DNA of 64,000 nucleotides from Planococcus rifietoensis (GCF_001465795.2 NZ_CP013659.2:1072501-1136500); one strand, 5' to 3'; shown: positions 8,066 through 17,050, counted from the first letter of the stretch. Notes: generated from the sequence alone by a model not told the origin. Translations and numbers: made by a program.

Positions 8066-9154
8066 ATGTCGAAATTAGATGAAACACAACAAATGTTAAA
8101 AGATTTGACAGACGCGAATGGCATTCCCGGCAACGAACGCCAATCCCGAGAGGTTATGAAGAAATACATAGAGCCGTTTGCCGATACGATCGAGACGGAT
8201 AATCTAGGCAGCTTGATCGCCAAAAAAGAAGGGCTTGCAGATGGGCCGAAAATTATGGTCGCCGGACATTTGGATGAAGTCGGCTTCATGATTTCACAGA
8301 TTGACGACAAAGGATTCTTGAAATTCCAAACGGTCGGCGGCTGGTGGAACCAGGTCATGCTTGCTCAGCGCGTGACAATTACAACGCGCAGCGGAAAAGA
8401 AATCACAGGGGTTATCGGATCCAAACCGCCGCATATCCTGTCTCCGGAAGCACGCAAAAAACCGGTGGAAATCAAGGATATGTTTATCGACATCGGCGCA
8501 TCTTCACGTGAAGAAGCAAAAGAATGGGGCGTAACACCAGGCGATATGGTCACTCCTTATTTCGAGTTCACGGTCATGAACAACGATAAACTGTTGATGG
8601 CAAAAGCTTGGGACAACCGCATTGGCTGCGCCATCGCCATCGATGTCTTGAAAGGCTTGAAAGGCGTCGACCACCCGAACGTCGTGTATGGCGTCGGAAC
8701 GGTCCAGGAAGAAGTCGGCCTGCGCGGCGCGAAAACGGCGACTTCATTCATCCAGCCGGACATCGGTTTTGCAGTGGATGTCGGCATCGCAGGAGACACG
8801 CCAGGCGTCACATCAAAAGAATCCAACAGCAAAATGGGCGATGGCCCGCAAATTCTTTTGTTCGACGCCTCGATGGTGTCACACCGCGGCTTACGTGAGT
8901 TGGTCGTCGATACTGCGGAAGAATCAGGAATCCCGTTCCAGTTCGAAACGATTGCAGGCGGCGGAACAGACGCCGGCTCTATCCATTTGACGGCAAACGG
9001 CGTACCGGCCTTGTCGATCGGTGTAGCGACGCGCTACATCCACTCACACGCAGGCATCTTGCACCGCGACGATTACGAAAATGCTGTAAAATTAATCATT
9101 GAAGTGATCAAGAAGCTCGACCGCGACACAGTAACGAAAATTACATTCGATTGA
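8066..9154 (+). CDS. ysdC: M42 family metallopeptidase YsdC (glutamyl aminopeptidase/endoglucanase-like)
   Basis: 362 residues, the usual length. Dinuclear-zinc aminopeptidase fold: [12 protein letters not shown] supplies the first metal His and Asp region, AWDNRIG the bridging Asp, [10 protein letters not shown] the catalytic Glu pair, [13 protein letters not shown] another ligand and IHSHAGI the last His. M42 enzymes form large tetrahedral complexes that trim peptides in the cytoplasm. Some family members are annotated as cellulases, which is likely a historic misnomer. The start follows TAGGAGGTCGAAATA. Followed by a terminator. Confidence 0.93.
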   Translation: MSKLDETQQMLKDLTDANGIPGNERQSREVMKKYIEPFADTIETDNLGSLIAKKEGLADGPKIMVAGHLDEVGFMISQIDDKGFLKFQTVGGWWNQVMLAQRVTITTRSGKEITGVIGSKPPHILSPEARKKPVEIKDMFIDIGASSREEAKEWGVTPGDMVTPYFEFTVMNNDKLLMAKAWDNRIGCAIAIDVLKGLKGVDHPNVVYGVGTVQEEVGLRGAKTATSFIQPDIGFAVDVGIAGDTPGVTSKESNSKMGDGPQILLFDASMVSHRGLRELVVDTAEESGIPFQFETIAGGGTDAGSIHLTANGVPALSIGVATRYIHSHAGILHRDDYENAVKLIIEVIKKLDRDTVTKITFD

Positions 9155-9159
9155 TTTTG

Positions 9160-9188
9160 AAGCCCGGCAGATGCCGGGCTTTTTTTAT
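9160..9188 (+). terminator. Terminator after ysdC
   Basis: AGCCCGGCA and TGCCGGGCT arms with a minimal loop, followed by seven T. Confidence 0.9.
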
Positions 9189-9300
9189 TGACTCCAGCAG
9201 CTTTCAGGACAGTAGCTTCTCATTGTGGCTGCAGGAAATTGGTTGGGGAATTACTGCGAAAATGACCTGCGAATCTTATGTAAAAAGATTGGAATAGCTA

Positions 9301-9440
9301 ACGCCACTCGACTGCGCGGAAGATGCTGCTTGCCGTGGGGCGGGTGTTGAGCCAAGGCGGAAGGGCACCGCCTTTGTCTCGCCAGCCCGCGCGGTCCCGC
9401 AGGCGTCAGCCCCTTCCGCTCCGTCTTTAAGTTGAGAGGG
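9301..9440 (-). repeat. Repeat family R3, copy 1
   Basis: On the minus strand it reads GCGGAAGGGG, GACGCCTGCGGGACCGCGCG, GGCTGGCGAGACAAA, a hairpin, then GGCTCAACACCCGCCCC and CGGCAAGC. Those blocks recur at 47651-47790. The internal hairpin has arms AAGGCGG (9354-9360) and CCGCCTT (9368-9374). Confidence 0.85.
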
Positions 9441-9674
9441 CAATGGTACATTTCACCACTTTCTCATTAGGAAGTATGAGAAAAGTATCTGCCTTGCCTA
9501 AGCAGGTCGGCTGATGGAATTAATTTTTGTAAAGTAAGTAGAATTGCTTTTTCGATTCTGCTTATCTTCTCAAAAAAGTCGCGTATTAACCAGTTAATGC
9601 CATCTTCAAAATTGTCATAAATACATTTGCTTCTGTCAATCTAATAAAAAAGCAGCCACGCGGTGCAGTACTAG

Positions 9675-9922
9675 ATGAAAAATCAACAGTGGGATTGAAA
9701 AGATTCCACAAGACAACTCCAGCTATTTTGGTCTATGCAAGAAGCGAGAAGCGATTCCCCCACTAGCCGGCAACTGACTATAGAAGCAGAACGATTTGAT
9801 CAAGCTATATACAAAGAAATCTCTCAGCCGCCCAGCGTCAAGGGTAAGCCGAAGCAATGAGACAGATGTTCTTTCTGGCTCATTGTGAAAGGCCAACCCA
9901 AAGCCGGGCGGCGACTAGCCAA
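9675..9922 (-). repeat. Structured repeat R2, unit A1
   Basis: First of two tandem units with a 248-base period, both starting ATGAAAAATC. A 31-base hairpin core lies at 9855-9885 (minus-strand outer arms CAATGAG/CTCATTG, inner arms CAGA/TCTG, loop AAGAACA). It is flanked by GC-rich segments that can pair (GCCGCCC/GGGCGGC). Confidence 0.88.
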
Positions 9923-10170
9923 ATGAAAAATCCTCTGAGACACAAAAACTATTCTACAAATAAACTCTAGCTAATTTTGTCTAAGCGAAAAGTGGGAAGC
10001 GATTCCTCCACTAGCCGGTAACTAACTATAGAAGCAGAACCGTTTGAACAAGTTATAAACAAAGAAATCTCTCAGCCGCCGAAGCGTCAAGGGTAAGGCA
10101 AAGCAATGAGACAGATGTTCTTTCTTGCTCATTGTGAAAGGCCAACCCAAAGCCGCCCAGCGACTTCTAA
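9923..10170 (-). repeat. Structured repeat R2, unit A2
   Basis: Second tandem unit, nearly identical to A1 over the distal 190 bases. Hairpin core at 10104-10134 with intact outer arms CAATGAG/CTCATTG and the same AAGAACA loop; the inner stem is slightly degraded. Confidence 0.88.
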
Positions 10171-10238
10171 TTAGACGTTCGAAGAAAGTTGATACACTTT
10201 CACACTTAACCATCAGGAAAAATATATGTTAGGTAAAC

Positions 10239-10267
10239 TTGACTTAATGTTAATTATACATTACATT
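10239..10267 (+). promoter_or_regulatory. Candidate promoter of the XRE regulator cassette
   Basis: TTGACT at 10239-10244, a 17-base spacer and TACATT at 10262-10267 in a very AT-rich tract. Short partly symmetric ATA/TAT runs around 10250-10288 could be an operator. Weak evidence. Confidence 0.4.
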
Positions 10268-10303
10268 ATGTTATATAAACTATACATGAAACGAGGGCTG
10301 CGG

Positions 10304-10504
10304 ATGCTGAAAAACCGTGTGAAAGAGCTGAGGGCGCGCTATGGGTTTACACAAAGCGAGCTGGGTAAGCAAGTGGATGTGACGCGACAGACGATCGCGT
10401 TTATCGAGAAAGGCGAATTTTCACCGTCAATTACATTGTCTTTGAAGCTCGCTAAGGTCTTGCAAGTGGAAGTAGGCGACTTATTTTGGTTGGAGGAGGA
10501 GTAA
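10304..10504 (+). CDS. Small XRE-family transcriptional regulator
   Basis: 66 residues, nearly all one Cro/C1-type helix-turn-helix: NRVKELRARYGFTQSELGKQVDVTRQTIAFIEKGEFSPSITLSLKLAKVLQV. The pattern matches the short YozG-like DNA-binding regulators that are usually encoded next to a small membrane protein. ATG 10304 is chosen because the domain begins there. Upstream ATG or TTG codons in the frame would add a non-conserved AT-rich extension that overlaps the putative promoter. It overlaps the ribosome-binding site of the membrane protein that starts 3 bases after its stop, so the two form a pair. Confidence 0.85.
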   Translation: MLKNRVKELRARYGFTQSELGKQVDVTRQTIAFIEKGEFSPSITLSLKLAKVLQVEVGDLFWLEEE

Positions 10505-10506
10505 AA

Positions 10507-11001
10507 ATGAAACAGGATTTTCGCATGACATACCCGCTTTGGAATATGGCATTTATCTTGATTTTGGCAGTGATGGCGGTTGGGTTCACTTCAAGCTTCG
10601 TCAATGTCACGAAGACTGATTCGAGCTTGAGCATCGAAACGCAAGCGGTGGAAGGGTTCTTACTGTTCGCGGCATTGATCGCGTATTTAGTATTAATCAC
10701 CATCTATTTGATTGCTTTGCAAGCGTACAACCGAAAAAATCCAGGCAAGAAAATTTCTCCATTTTCAATGCGCCCTCCTGAATACATGGAACAAGACGAG
10801 GGGATGACATTCATCACAAGAAAAGCGGTGCAGAAAGTGTATACATTCATCACCTGGATATTGCCGTTCTTTGCATTGATCGTGATGCTTTTCCCGATCC
10901 CGAGACTTTTCATTGTCTGGGGAATCCTCGCGGTCGCATTCGGGCAGAACCTGATTTATTATATGGAAATGCGCAGGCATCTGAAGGAGGCGGCTGAATG
11001 A
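10507..11001 (+). CDS. Four-helix membrane protein paired with XRE regulator
   Basis: 164 residues, with about four transmembrane helices (roughly 14-32, 55-78, 112-132, 134-152). I do not recognise a named family or any catalytic motif. The start at 10507 follows the strong GGAGGAGGAG site. Adjacent small XRE regulators and membrane proteins commonly form self-regulating pairs, sometimes linked to envelope stress or antimicrobial resistance. That link is inference. The 3' end overlaps the start of the next gene by 4 bases (ATGA), so all three genes are translated as one unit. Confidence 0.7.
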   Translation: MKQDFRMTYPLWNMAFILILAVMAVGFTSSFVNVTKTDSSLSIETQAVEGFLLFAALIAYLVLITIYLIALQAYNRKNPGKKISPFSMRPPEYMEQDEGMTFITRKAVQKVYTFITWILPFFALIVMLFPIPRLFIVWGILAVAFGQNLIYYMEMRRHLKEAAE

Positions 11002-11441
11002 TTTATGAATACGCATTAATATTTATCGGGGCAGCGATTCCGTGGTTTGAAATCGCGCTCGTCATCCCGCTCGGCATTGTCTGGGGCTTGTCGCCGGTAT
11101 GGGTCATGATCACGGCGTTTGTTGGGAATATGCTGACAGTGATGCTGCTTATTATCGGCTTCGACAAATTCCGCATCTGGTATGATAAGCGCCAGGCAGC
11201 AAAAGGCAAGGAGCCATCGAAGAAAAATGAACGCGCTGTGCGTATTTGGAATAAATACGGGCTGCCGGGGCTGTCGCTTTTAGGGCCAATCTTGATCGGC
11301 ACGCATATCGCGGCATTCATCGGCATGACGCTAGGTGCGACGAAGCGCAATACGACCGTCTGGATGATTATCAGCATCGGGGTCTGGACGCTCGCGTTCG
11401 GGATTTTGACAGCACTTGGCTTTGATTTCTTTACTGCGTAA
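10998..11441 (+). CDS. Small multidrug export-like membrane protein (Sm_multidrug_ex family)
   Basis: 147 residues with four hydrophobic segments. It has the family pattern GAAIPWFEIALVIPLGIVWGLSP at the N terminus and KYGLPGLSLLGPILIGTHIAAFIGMTLGA in the second half. Proteins of this Pfam family (PF06695) are annotated as putative small multidrug exporters; direct evidence for transport is thin. The start overlaps the preceding stop (ATGA). Last gene of the XRE cassette, followed directly by the methyltransferase gene. Confidence 0.75.
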   Translation: MIYEYALIFIGAAIPWFEIALVIPLGIVWGLSPVWVMITAFVGNMLTVMLLIIGFDKFRIWYDKRQAAKGKEPSKKNERAVRIWNKYGLPGLSLLGPILIGTHIAAFIGMTLGATKRNTTVWMIISIGVWTLAFGILTALGFDFFTA

Positions 11442-11493
11442 AACGGCCCTATGCTATACTGGAGCTATTCTTTGAAAAAGTGGTGAACGTATT

Positions 11494-12267
11494 ATGAAAC
11501 GAATTGAATCATTGCAGAACTCGCTCGTCAAACATTGGAAGAAACTGAGCACCACCCGTAAAGAGCGCGACAAATTCGGGGAATTTCTCATCGAAGGCTT
11601 TCATTTGACCGAAGAGGCGTTGAATAAGAAAGACGGAATCAAAGGCTTGATCGTCCGCGAAGGCACGGAGATTCCAGATGCTTGGGATATCGAGGGCCTC
11701 ACGCTTTACGTGGTAACGGCACAGATTGCGAAAGAGATTGCGGAAACTGAGCATACGCAAGGCATTTTCGCCCATTGCGCACAGCCGGAGTATAGCGACT
11801 CTGTGCAAGAGCAGTGGCAGACGCTGCTATTGATCGACGCCGTGCAAGACCCAGGCAATGTCGGGACGATGATTCGCACCGCGGCAGCTGCCGGAATTGA
11901 TGCTGTCGTTCTCGGAAAAGGTTCGGCGGATGCGTACAATCCGAAAACGGTGCGTTCTGCGCAAGGTGCGCATTTCCAAGTGCCAATCGTCAAAGGCGAT
12001 TTGTTCGACTGGGTTGAACGCTTGAAAGGGCGAGACATTCCGGTTTACGGGACGGCGCTTTATCAATCGGTGCCAATGTACGAGGCGGAATCGAAAGAGC
12101 GGTTTGCGCTGATTGTTGGAAATGAAGGAAGCGGCGTGGAGCCGCAGCTGCTCGAGCAGACCGACCAGAATCTCATGGTGCCGCTTTACGGCCCGGCAGA
12201 ATCATTGAACGTAGCCGTAGCCACTGGAATTCTATTGTATAGCCTCGTTCCCAAAACTGGTGTTTGA
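11494..12267 (+). CDS. ysgA: TrmH/SpoU-family RNA 2'-O-methyltransferase YsgA
   Basis: 257 residues. An N-terminal RNA-binding substrate domain (about 1-95) is followed by a SPOUT methyltransferase with all three motifs: motif 1 DPGNVGTMIRTAAAAGID, motif 2 ALIVGNEGSGV and motif 3 VPLYGPAESLNVAVATGILLY. The knotted C-terminal region binds S-adenosylmethionine. It probably 2'-O-methylates rRNA; the exact nucleotide cannot be told from the sequence. The position directly before pheST matches B. subtilis, where sspI precedes ysgA; sspI is not found here. The stop codon overlaps the pheST promoter. Confidence 0.88.
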   Translation: MKRIESLQNSLVKHWKKLSTTRKERDKFGEFLIEGFHLTEEALNKKDGIKGLIVREGTEIPDAWDIEGLTLYVVTAQIAKEIAETEHTQGIFAHCAQPEYSDSVQEQWQTLLLIDAVQDPGNVGTMIRTAAAAGIDAVVLGKGSADAYNPKTVRSAQGAHFQVPIVKGDLFDWVERLKGRDIPVYGTALYQSVPMYEAESKERFALIVGNEGSGVEPQLLEQTDQNLMVPLYGPAESLNVAVATGILLYSLVPKTGV

Positions 12268-12292
12268 TTAACCGGCGAAAGTTCATTATAAT
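12264..12292 (+). promoter_or_regulatory. Promoter of the pheST leader
   Basis: TTGATT at 12264-12269, a 17-base spacer and a perfect TATAAT at 12287-12292. It overlaps the ysgA stop codon. Predicted start near 12299. Confidence 0.82.
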
Positions 12293-12298
12293 AGAAGA

Positions 12299-12549
12299 GA
12301 AATAAACAAGCGTTGACCGGGAAAAGTACGCAGTCCCCTGCATCCAAGGAAGTCCGCCCTCGACTGAAAGCGCGGATATGCAGGAACTCCGGAAGTTCAC
12401 CCCGCGAGCTGCTAGACGGGGACCGGCCGAGTGCCGTAAAGTCTAGCCGGTGATGAGCCGTTATTCAATGGAGTGATCGCCTACGCGCGATAACTAGGGT
12501 GGTACCGCGAATCAATGCCTCGTCCCTTTTTGGGGGCGGGGCTTTTTTA
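12299..12549 (+). promoter_or_regulatory. T-box leader of pheST
   Basis: T-box AGGGTGGTACCGCG at 12496-12509, followed by a terminator hairpin at 12517-12549. The Stem I specifier region contains AGTTCACC, with TTC (Phe) at 12396-12398. The equivalent position in the valS leader reads TGTCACC. It senses uncharged tRNA-Phe; mechanism known from the family. Confidence 0.92.
12517..12549 (+). terminator. T-box terminator before pheS
   Basis: GCCTCGTCCC pairs with GGGGCGGGGC (one G-U), followed by TTTTTT. Confidence 0.85.
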
Positions 12550-12568
12550 TGTTCAAGGAGGAGAGAAA

Positions 12569-13606
12569 ATGGAAGCAAGATTGCAGGAATTGAAAAATGA
12601 AGCATTGGAGAAAATCCAGGCAGCGCAAACAGTCAAGGAATTGACGGACGTGCGCGTAGCGTATTTAGGGAAAAAGGGGCCGATCACCGATGTCCTGAAA
12701 GGCATGGGCAAATTGCCGGCGGAAGAGCGTCCAAAGATGGGCGCGCTTGTAAACGAAGTGCGTGCAGAAGTAACTGAGTCGCTCGAAGCGCGCATGGTCC
12801 TGTTGGAAGAACAGGCGATCAATGAAAAGCTGCAAAGCGAAACGATCGATATTTCTTTGCCAGGGCGTCCGGCAAAAACGGGCAATCCCCATCCATTGAC
12901 GCGTGTAGTCGAGGAAATCGAAGATCTTTTCTTGTCGATGGGATACGAAATCGCTGAAGGCCCGGAAGTCGAGAAGGATTATTATAATTTCGAAGCGCTC
13001 AACTTGCCAAAAGGGCATCCAGCGCGCGATATGCAGGATTCCTTCTATATAACAGAAGACATTTTGCTGCGCACGCATACCTCACCGGTGCAGGCGCGCA
13101 CGATGGAAGCAAAAGGCGGAGAACCGATCAAGATCATTTGTCCGGGCAAAGTCTATCGCCGCGACAATGACGATGCGACGCATTCGCATCAATTCACCCA
13201 AATCGAAGGGCTTGTTGTTGGTGAAGACATCCGCATGAGCGATTTGAAAGGGACTTTGTCCATCTTTGCCAAGAAGATGTTCGGCGAAGACCGTGAAATC
13301 CGCCTGCGCCCGAGCTTCTTCCCGTTCACGGAGCCTTCCGTTGAAATGGACATTTCCTGTTTCAAATGCGGCGGGTCTGGCTGCAATGTCTGCAAAAAGA
13401 CCGGCTGGATCGAAATTCTCGGTGCCGGCATGGTGCATCCGAACGTTCTGGAAATGGCCGGCTATGATTCGAAGCGCCTGACAGGATTTGCATTCGGCAT
13501 GGGGCCAGAGCGCATCGCGATGCTGAAATACGGCATCGAGGATATCCGCCATTTCTACACGAACGATGTGCGTTTCTTGACGCAATTTCAACGGACGGAA
13601 CTTTAA
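12569..13606 (+). CDS. pheS: Phenylalanyl-tRNA synthetase alpha subunit
   Basis: 345 residues, the standard length. An N-terminal coiled coil (about 1-85) is followed by the class II catalytic core. Motif 2 contains [21 protein letters not shown] and motif 3 [35 protein letters not shown] in the middle is a normal feature of this subunit. ATG 12569 is preferred over the upstream in-frame codon at 12515 because it follows AAGGAGGAGAG and gives the canonical N terminus; the upstream codons lie in the terminator. It works as an alpha2-beta2 enzyme with pheT, 12 bases downstream. Confidence 0.97.
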   Translation: MEARLQELKNEALEKIQAAQTVKELTDVRVAYLGKKGPITDVLKGMGKLPAEERPKMGALVNEVRAEVTESLEARMVLLEEQAINEKLQSETIDISLPGRPAKTGNPHPLTRVVEEIEDLFLSMGYEIAEGPEVEKDYYNFEALNLPKGHPARDMQDSFYITEDILLRTHTSPVQARTMEAKGGEPIKIICPGKVYRRDNDDATHSHQFTQIEGLVVGEDIRMSDLKGTLSIFAKKMFGEDREIRLRPSFFPFTEPSVEMDISCFKCGGSGCNVCKKTGWIEILGAGMVHPNVLEMAGYDSKRLTGFAFGMGPERIAMLKYGIEDIRHFYTNDVRFLTQFQRTEL

Positions 13607-13618
13607 GGAGGAACTTTC

Positions 13619-16018
13619 ATGTTAGTATCGACAAAATGGTTGAAAGAATATGTAAATACACAAGACTTGCCCCCAGCAGAACTCGGGGAAAAAATTACGC
13701 GCGCAGGAATCGAAGTTGACGCCGTAATCGACCGTTCAGAAGGACTGGCGAATTTGGTCGTCGGTTATGTGACGGAGTGCGTGAAACATCCGGAAGCCGA
13801 TAAACTGTCAATCTGCCAAGTGGATGTCGGCGGCGGGGAAATCGACCAGATCATCTGTGGCGCACCAAATATCGCTCAGGGCCAGTCGGTCATCGTGGCA
13901 CGTCCGGGCGCGAAGCTTCCAGGCGGCATGAAAATCAAAAAAGCGAAGCTGCGCGGGGAAGTATCGAACGGCATGATTTGCTCGCTTCAAGAGCTGGGCA
14001 TTGAAACGAAACTTGTGCCAAAAAGCTATGCAGAAGGCATTTATGTCCTACCTGAAAAAGCAGAGCCTGGCACAGATGTGTTGTCTTACCTGGACTTGGA
14101 CGATACGGTCCTTGAACTTGGCCTCACGCCGAACCGAGCGGATGCGATGAGCATGCTTGGTGTCGCTTATGAAGTCGGCGCCATTTTGGGAGAAGAGGTT
14201 AGCTTGCCGGAAATTGAGTACACAGAAGCTGCGGACAGTGCAAAAAGCATGCTGTCGCTCGAAGTGGATGCACCAGAAGCGAATCCTCTTTATGTAGCGA
14301 AAGTCGTGCGCAACGTTAAAGTGAAGGAATCTCCACTTTGGCTGCAACAGCGTTTGATGGCAGCTGGCGTGCGCCCGCATAATAATGTCGTGGACGTGAC
14401 CAACTATATTTTGATGGAATACGGCCAGCCGCTTCATGCGTTTGACTATGATTCTCTTGGTTCCGGTAATATCACCGTGCGCCAGGCAAAAGAAGGCGAA
14501 AAAATTACAACGCTTGATGACACAGAACGCATCTTATCTGCGCATCAATTAGTCATCACCAACGGCACGGACCCTGTCGCACTTGCCGGCGTCATGGGCG
14601 GTGCAAATTCGGAAGTGAGCGATGAGACGACAACGGTCGTCATCGAGTCCGCTTATTTTGCTTCCGATTCGATTCGCCGTACGTCGAAAGACCATAATTT
14701 GAGAAGCGACGCGAGCTCACGCTATGAAAAAGGCGTCGACCCGAACCGCGTCATCCCGGCTGCCGAACGTGCTGCCCAATTATTGGCTGAACTGGCGGAA
14801 GGCGAAGTGCTTGCCGGATCGCTCATCTTCGACCAGCTCGATAAACAAGAGCGCGTTGTCAAAGTTTCTCCGGACTTCATCAATAGCCGCCTCGGCATGA
14901 AGATCCGCCTTGAGGACATGCTTGATATCCTCAGCCGTTTGAAGTTCAACACAGAAGCGGTGAACAACCAATTGATTATTGAAGTGCCGACGCGCCGACA
15001 AGATATCCAGATCGAAGAAGATGTCGTGGAGGAAATCGCACGTCTTTACGGCTACGACGAGATTCCGGCAACGTTGCCGCGTACCGATGCCACACCTGGC
15101 GGATTGAGCCCTTACCAGGCGAAACGCCGCATTGCACGCCATTTCCTTGAAGGCGCTGGCCTGCTTCAAGCTACGACCTATTCCTTGACCTCGGAAGCGG
15201 CTGCGACGCAATTTGCGCTGGAGCCGACGGAAACGACCCGTCTATTGATGCCGATGAGCGAAGAGCGCAGCATTTTGCGCCAAAGTTTATTGCCTCATTT
15301 GCTTGAGTCACTTTCATACAATACGGCGCGCCGCATTGATTCGGCAGCTTTGTATGAAACGGGTTCGGTGTTCTTGAAAGGCCAGGATGAATTGCTCGAT
15401 GAACAAGAACATTTGGCGATTGTCATGACAGGACTGTGGATCGACCATAGCTGGCAGGGCGAAAAGAAAGCTGTCGACTTTTTCGTGGCAAAAGGCATCG
15501 TGGAAGGGCTTGCTGAAAAGTTGGGCCTAGAATTGTCATTCGAACGCGGCGAAATGGACGGCTTGCATCCAGGCAGAACCGCATTCATCCTGCTCGATGG
15601 CAAGCGCATCGGCGTTATTGGCGCCTTGCACCCGTCCGAGCAGAAAACGCGCGATTTGAAAGAAACGATCGTGGTGGAGTTGAACTTGGCGACGTTGCTG
15701 ACACGCGAAACGGAAGCACTTGTCTATACCCAAGTATCCCGCTACCCGACGATTTCACGCGACGTGGCGTTGGTCTTGTCGAATATCGTGGAAGCGCAGA
15801 CGATTGAAGGAGTCATCCGCAAAGCGGGCGGCAAGTTGTTGAAAGATGTCCGCGTCTTCGATCTGTACGAAGGCGACCGCATGGATGAAGGCAAGAAATC
15901 CTTGGCGTTCTCGTTAAGATATTTCGACCCGGAGAAAACACTGACCGATGAAGAAGTGAACGCAGTGCATGAGAAAATCATCAAAGCGCTCACGGAATCA
16001 GGAGCGGAACTCCGCTAA
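13619..16018 (+). CDS. pheT: Phenylalanyl-tRNA synthetase beta subunit
   Basis: 799 residues, normal for Bacillales. Domains in order: N-terminal segment, EMAP-like tRNA-binding domain (about 40-150, VVGYVTECVKHPEADKLSICQVDVG), B3/B4 editing domain (about 215-390), B5 domain, the catalytic-like core and the C-terminal anticodon-binding FDX-ACB domain (from about 705, VSRYPTISRDVALVL). The start follows AAGGAGGAACTTTC. Same transcript as pheS and ended by a bidirectional terminator shared with rnhC. Confidence 0.97.
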   Translation: MLVSTKWLKEYVNTQDLPPAELGEKITRAGIEVDAVIDRSEGLANLVVGYVTECVKHPEADKLSICQVDVGGGEIDQIICGAPNIAQGQSVIVARPGAKLPGGMKIKKAKLRGEVSNGMICSLQELGIETKLVPKSYAEGIYVLPEKAEPGTDVLSYLDLDDTVLELGLTPNRADAMSMLGVAYEVGAILGEEVSLPEIEYTEAADSAKSMLSLEVDAPEANPLYVAKVVRNVKVKESPLWLQQRLMAAGVRPHNNVVDVTNYILMEYGQPLHAFDYDSLGSGNITVRQAKEGEKITTLDDTERILSAHQLVITNGTDPVALAGVMGGANSEVSDETTTVVIESAYFASDSIRRTSKDHNLRSDASSRYEKGVDPNRVIPAAERAAQLLAELAEGEVLAGSLIFDQLDKQERVVKVSPDFINSRLGMKIRLEDMLDILSRLKFNTEAVNNQLIIEVPTRRQDIQIEEDVVEEIARLYGYDEIPATLPRTDATPGGLSPYQAKRRIARHFLEGAGLLQATTYSLTSEAAATQFALEPTETTRLLMPMSEERSILRQSLLPHLLESLSYNTARRIDSAALYETGSVFLKGQDELLDEQEHLAIVMTGLWIDHSWQGEKKAVDFFVAKGIVEGLAEKLGLELSFERGEMDGLHPGRTAFILLDGKRIGVIGALHPSEQKTRDLKETIVVELNLATLLTRETEALVYTQVSRYPTISRDVALVLSNIVEAQTIEGVIRKAGGKLLKDVRVFDLYEGDRMDEGKKSLAFSLRYFDPEKTLTDEEVNAVHEKIIKALTESGAELR

Positions 16019-16022
16019 AATC

Positions 16023-16065
16023 AAAAACAGTCTTGGGCTCATGGTGAGTCCAAGACTGTTTTTTT
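16023..16065. terminator. Bidirectional terminator between pheT and rnhC
   Basis: AACAGTCTTGG and CCAAGACTGTT arms with flanking A and T runs, between convergent genes. Confidence 0.88.
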
Positions 16066-16999
16066 ATGTGCGTTTTTTCTTCGCTGCCAAGGCTTGCGCT
16101 TTTTTCGTATTGGCAAAATGGGCTTTCGTAATGCTTTTCAGGAAGGCTTCTCCGCGCGACAACAAGATCTTGGCCGCGGCTTCATCGACAATCGCGCCAG
16201 CCCCTTTTGGCAAAGAGACGCCTGCAACTGTGCTGAGACGGTCCATTTCCTCTAAGAAAGCGACACGCGCAATGATCGATGCGCAGGCGACCGATACATG
16301 GAGATTTTCCGCTTTCGTGGAAAACAAAACATTCTCGCGGATGATGTCCGATTCTTGTGCGATGTGCCGATAATAGATGCCGCGCTCTGCGAATTGGTCG
16401 ATCAAAATCGCTTCGGGTTTTTCCGGCGCCATTTTTCGCAAGACATGCTTCAGCGCTTGGTTATGGAGCAATGCTTTGATCTTGCCTTGCGACCAGCCTT
16501 GCGCCTGTACTTGATTGTATTTCTCGTTGTCTAAGGTTAGCACGCTATAGGTGAATGCTGCTTTTAAGTCAGGCGCGATTTTCCGCATATAATCATCCGT
16601 CAATTGCTTGGAATCCTTAACACCGAGTTCTTTTGCGAGCTCGACTTGGTGTGCGGGCACAAAGCAGGCGGCGACGGTGATTGGGCCGAAGAAATCGCCC
16701 GTGCCGGTTTCATCGGAGCCGAGCACAGAGCGGTTGGCGAAATCGGGCGGCAATTGATCGCCTTTGGCTGACGCTGTTTTCTCTTTGATGCTGTCGGCAG
16801 CGCCCCATTTAGCCGTTTCACGCTCGGCACCTGCGCCCTGGAACATGACTTTGCCGGATGTGTAGACGGTAATCATCGCATCCGGCAGTTTAGCGGCAAA
16901 GCGGGCATGGGGATTCTTGGTTTTTATTTCCTTATTTTGGTAGTGTGAGATTAGCCGTTTCAAGGCTTCTTCCGGCAGTTTCAAGACGCTATTGGTCAT
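16064..16999 (-). CDS. rnhC: Ribonuclease HIII
   Basis: 311 residues (B. subtilis 313). The N-terminal TBP-like substrate-binding domain (about 1-80) is followed by the type 2 RNase H fold. [13 protein letters not shown] at 94-106 provides the first catalytic acids (Asp96, Glu97); LIDQF and the ACASIIARV helix supply the rest. It cleaves RNA in RNA-DNA hybrids. It is divergent to zapA, with the start at 16999 behind AAAGGGG on the minus strand. Order and orientation match the rnhC-zapA-yshB arrangement in B. subtilis. Confidence 0.95.
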   Translation of the reverse strand: MTNSVLKLPEEALKRLISHYQNKEIKTKNPHARFAAKLPDAMITVYTSGKVMFQGAGAERETAKWGAADSIKEKTASAKGDQLPPDFANRSVLGSDETGTGDFFGPITVAACFVPAHQVELAKELGVKDSKQLTDDYMRKIAPDLKAAFTYSVLTLDNEKYNQVQAQGWSQGKIKALLHNQALKHVLRKMAPEKPEAILIDQFAERGIYYRHIAQESDIIRENVLFSTKAENLHVSVACASIIARVAFLEEMDRLSTVAGVSLPKGAGAIVDEAAAKILLSRGEAFLKSITKAHFANTKKAQALAAKKKRT

Positions 17000-17020
17000 T
17001 GGGAGTCCCCTTTCTTATGA

Positions 17021-17050
17021 TTCACAATCCGCTTGTGTTCGTGTTATGAT
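17021..17050 (+). promoter_or_regulatory. Candidate promoter of zapA-cvpA
   Basis: TTCACA at 17021-17026, an 18-base spacer and TATGAT at 17045-17050. It would start transcription near 17057, downstream of the in-frame ATG codons, which supports the TTG start for zapA. Confidence 0.5.

Larger units (their letters stand above)
9189..10238. other. Non-coding block holding repeats R3 and a tandem R2 pair
   Basis: About 1 kb with no credible gene on either strand. It contains an R3 copy (about 9301-9440) and two R2 units (9675-9922 and 9923-10170), all in minus orientation. Outside these it is AT-rich, without recognisable promoters or RNA genes. Confidence 0.8.

Noticed and set aside
9251..9451. 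66-codon minus-strand frame
   Set aside because: Lies wholly in repeat R3, has no ribosome-binding site, and the matching copy at 47.7 kb does not keep the frame.
9675..10170. CRISPR array
   Set aside because: Only two long units with similarity over their whole length; no short repeats with unique spacers and no cas genes.
9301..10170. Insertion sequence remnant
   Set aside because: No transposase-like coding sequence and no clear terminal repeats with target duplications around the block; hairpin covariation speaks for a structured element.
10022..10213. 63-codon minus-strand frame
   Set aside because: Within R2 unit A2; the neighbouring near-identical unit A1 has no equivalent open frame.
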